Positions 5,242 to 6,565 of a stretch of DNA of 6,565 nt are shown one piece after another; positions within the stretch are counted from its first letter, which is position 1; each line of letters begins with the position of its first letter. This DNA is from JAMCRM01 sp041685075 (GTDB lineage: Bacteria > Acidobacteriota > Terriglobia > Bryobacterales > Bryobacteraceae), in the NCBI GenBank assembly GCA_041685075.1, contig JAWLGN010000304.1:1-6565 (forward strand), written 5' to 3'. Below the pieces are notes generated by a model. That model was not told the origin of the DNA and did no database searches. It saw only the letters and a program-made list of their open reading frames with translations. A program made the translations under genes and the position numbers.

Positions 5242-5901
5242 TCAAAAGACGCGCCGCTTCAGCCGCTCAATAGTGAACTTGGCAGTTTCGGCCACGGCCA
5301 TGACGGCCATGACGCCGGCCTGCACGGGGTCTGTCACCACCAGGTCGGCGGCATCGGGCACGCTGCCGGCCATGTTCAGACTGATGACCACCAGGCCGGC
5401 CTGGCGGACCTCCCGGACGGCCTGTTCGATCTGCCCGCCCATGAGCGAACCGGCCAGCACGAGGGCGCGGGCGCGCGGCAGGCGCTGCACGGCGCGTACG
5501 GCATCGGCCAGGGTCTGCTCGCCTACCAGCGGAATGGTATCCACCGAGATGTGCTCCCCGCGAATGTTGTGCCGGTCGGCCTCCGAGATAGCCCCGATGG
5601 CGACCTGCCCGACCTGCGCGCCGCCGCCCATGATGATGACGCGCTTGCCGTAGATCTTCTCCATGCTCTTGACGGTCTCGACGCCGCGCACCACCGGGAG
5701 CGCGCGCATTTCATCGGCCATGGCGACGGCCGGTCCGACCATGCGGATTTCGAAGTAGATCCGCGCCCCGTCGGGGCGGTGGTCGATGATATCGACGGAC
5801 GTGATATCACCGCCGTGCCGGGCGATGACGCCGGTAAGCTGGTGCAGGACCCCCGGGCCGCCGCCAGCCTGCACCAGCAGCCCGATATTCTCCTCAGCCA
5901 T
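5242..5901 (-). CDS. ACT domain plus DUF5612 protein
   Basis: A 219-residue protein. Residues 1-75 read as an ACT domain, the small ligand-binding regulatory fold of amino-acid metabolism: 'GLLVQAGGGPGVLHQLTGVI' at 7-26, then 'GGDITSVDI' and 'ARIYFEIR'. Residues about 86-219 match what I recall of DUF5612: glycine-rich MGGGAQVGQVA at 91-101, 'EADRHNIRGEHISVDTIPLVGE' around 107-128, 'VLAGSLMGGQI' at 148-158, 'SLNMAGSVPDAADLVVTDPVQAG' around 174-196. The glycine-rich strand-loop pattern suggests a nucleotide-binding-like fold, but no enzyme activity is known to me. The family is familiar from methanogenic archaea as well as some bacteria. The ATG at 5901 is chosen over an ATG at 6051: the extra 50 residues are not domain-like and would overlap the divergent gene, whereas the ACT domain begins right after the ATG at 5901. 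An AGG lies a few bases upstream. Confidence 0.8.
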   Translation of the reverse strand: MAEENIGLLVQAGGGPGVLHQLTGVIARHGGDITSVDIIDHRPDGARIYFEIRMVGPAVAMADEMRALPVVRGVETVKSMEKIYGKRVIIMGGGAQVGQVAIGAISEADRHNIRGEHISVDTIPLVGEQTLADAVRAVQRLPRARALVLAGSLMGGQIEQAVREVRQAGLVVISLNMAGSVPDAADLVVTDPVQAGVMAVMAVAETAKFTIERLKRRVF

Positions 5902-5947
5902 TCTGCCTACAGTGTAACGGAGCGCACACGCGCTACGATCGGAAGAT
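5902..5947. promoter_or_regulatory. 46-bp divergent promoter region with two dyads
   Basis: All signals for two divergent genes must fit in or overlap this gap. For the minus gene, TACACT (5916-5911) ends 9 nt before its ATG. For the plus gene, TACGAT (5934-5939) ends 8 nt before its ATG at 5948, with GGAAG (5941-5945) close to the start. AGCGC-ACAC-GCGCT at 5921-5934 is a perfect 5-bp inverted repeat near the middle, and TACA-G-TGTA at 5908-5916 is a second small dyad. Either could be an operator; chance is also possible at this length. Confidence 0.4.
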
Positions 5948-6565
5948 ATGCCGGAGATCGCCGAAGCCGTGCGGGTGGTGCTGGTGAACCCGCGCAACCC
6001 GTTGAACATCGGGGCCGCCGCGCGCGCCATGGCGAACTTCGGGTTTGGCACGCTGCGGGTGGTGAATCCTTACGTGGTGGCCTTCCGGGAAGCGCGCTCG
6101 GCGGTGGACGCCGCTCCTGTGATGCAGGCGGCCGAAGTCTGCGGCAGCGTGGCGGAGGCGGTGGCCGACTGCACCCTGGTGGTGGGGACCACTTCGGTGG
6201 GGCATCGCGTGCTGGAGCATCCGCTGCAGCGGCTGGAGTACGGCGCGCGGTTGATCCGGCGGCACACCCTCACGGGCCGCGCGGCGCTGCTGTTCGGCTC
6301 CGAGAAATTCGGCCTCACGAACGAGGACCTGAGCCACTGCCACTGGCTGCTGCGCATCGCCACCGTGGACCAGCAGCACTCCATGAACCTGGGGCAGGCG
6401 GTGGCGGTCTGCCTGTGGGAACTGGTGCGCAAACCCGCCGCGGCGCGCATCCGGCCGAATACTCTGCGGCCCGCGGCGGCGGAAAAAAACGAGCAGATCA
6501 CCGCGCGGCTGCTGGAGGTGCTGCGCCGCAGCGGGTACGTGAACCCGCTGACGGAAGCCTCCACG
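5948..6565 (+). CDS. TrmJ/SpoU-type RNA 2'-O-methyltransferase, 3' end cut off
   Basis: An open frame of 206 codons with no stop before the window edge. It is a SPOUT-class SAM-dependent methyltransferase most like E. coli TrmJ, which 2'-O-methylates residue 32 in the tRNA anticodon loop. Motif 1 is NIGAAARAMANFG (20-32), with Arg26 aligned to TrmJ Arg23. 'VVNP' at 38-41 and 'LVVGTT' at 77-82 follow. Motif 2 is FGSEKFGLTNEDL (116-128), where TrmJ has FGRE. Motif 3 is SMNLGQAVAVCLWEL (145-159), part of the trefoil-knot SAM site. The 'GTSARSR' segment of TrmJ reads GTTSVGHR here, so the exact RNA target is uncertain. The knot domain is complete; only part of the C-terminal helical extension (from about 160) is lost. 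The ATG is supported by GGAAG just upstream. Confidence 0.88.
   Translation, partial: MPEIAEAVRVVLVNPRNPLNIGAAARAMANFGFGTLRVVNPYVVAFREARSAVDAAPVMQAAEVCGSVAEAVADCTLVVGTTSVGHRVLEHPLQRLEYGARLIRRHTLTGRAALLFGSEKFGLTNEDLSHCHWLLRIATVDQQHSMNLGQAVAVCLWELVRKPAAARIRPNTLRPAAAEKNEQITARLLEVLRRSGYVNPLTEAST

Noticed and set aside
4194..5273. 359-codon plus-strand open frame opposite the SDR gene
   Set aside because: His/Gly-rich with no recognisable motif; the minus strand carries clear SDR motifs.
5298..5312. Short tandem repeat GGCCATGAC, nearly two copies
   Set aside because: It encodes the Met-Ala-Val-Met-Ala-Val stretch of the ACT-DUF5612 protein and is explained by coding sequence.
5902..6051. N-terminal extension of the ACT-DUF5612 protein to an upstream ATG at 6051
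   Set aside because: The extra 50 residues look non-coding, would overlap the methyltransferase gene by about 100 bp, and the ACT domain starts immediately after the ATG at 5901.

Overview
The window is a gene-dense, high-GC stretch that looks like ordinary bacterial chromosome. I infer an Acidobacteriota member, probably of the Solibacter/Bryobacter type. The grounds are an exported twin-arginine Gfo/Idh/MocA oxidoreductase whose mature protein starts with 'VLGANDRI', a secreted helical-repeat protein, and an ACT-DUF5612 protein. This placement rests on remembered family resemblance, not on a search. I see no mobile element, CRISPR array, tRNA or rRNA.

Layout. At the left edge a probable minus-strand gene keeps only its first 12 codons (1-36). 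It diverges from a run of four plus-strand genes: a small exported NTF2-like/SnoaL protein (130-564), a Tat-exported Gfo/Idh/MocA oxidoreductase (644-1831), a TPR-like protein with a signal peptide and a TTG start (1848-2699), and a full-length galactarate dehydratase GarD (2703-4184). The last two are separated by 3 bp, and the garD ribosome binding site lies inside the end of the TPR-like gene. garD meets an SDR gene on the minus strand (4185-5021) stop codon to stop codon with no intervening base. After a 220-bp spacer with several palindromes comes a minus-strand ACT-DUF5612 gene (5242-5901). Only 46 bp separate it from a divergent TrmJ/SpoU-type RNA 2'-O-methyltransferase gene that runs off the right edge (5948-6565).

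How the genes may work together. GarD would dehydrate galactarate to 5-dehydro-4-deoxy-glucarate in the cytoplasm. The oxidoreductase and the SDR are plausible sugar-metabolism neighbours, but no aldolase, transporter or tartronate semialdehyde reductase is in view, so a complete pathway cannot be claimed. The methyltransferase and the ACT protein appear unrelated to sugar-acid use.

The points most worth a second look are four. The SDR lacks its catalytic tyrosine (Phe in the YxxxK motif). A perfect A/T-rich hairpin presents the Shine-Dalgarno of that SDR gene in its tetraloop. An exported repeat protein is tightly coupled to garD. Several genes carry -10-like hexamers only 5-9 nt before the start codon, suggesting leaderless or near-leaderless transcripts. 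I found no clear evidence of a wholly new multi-gene system.
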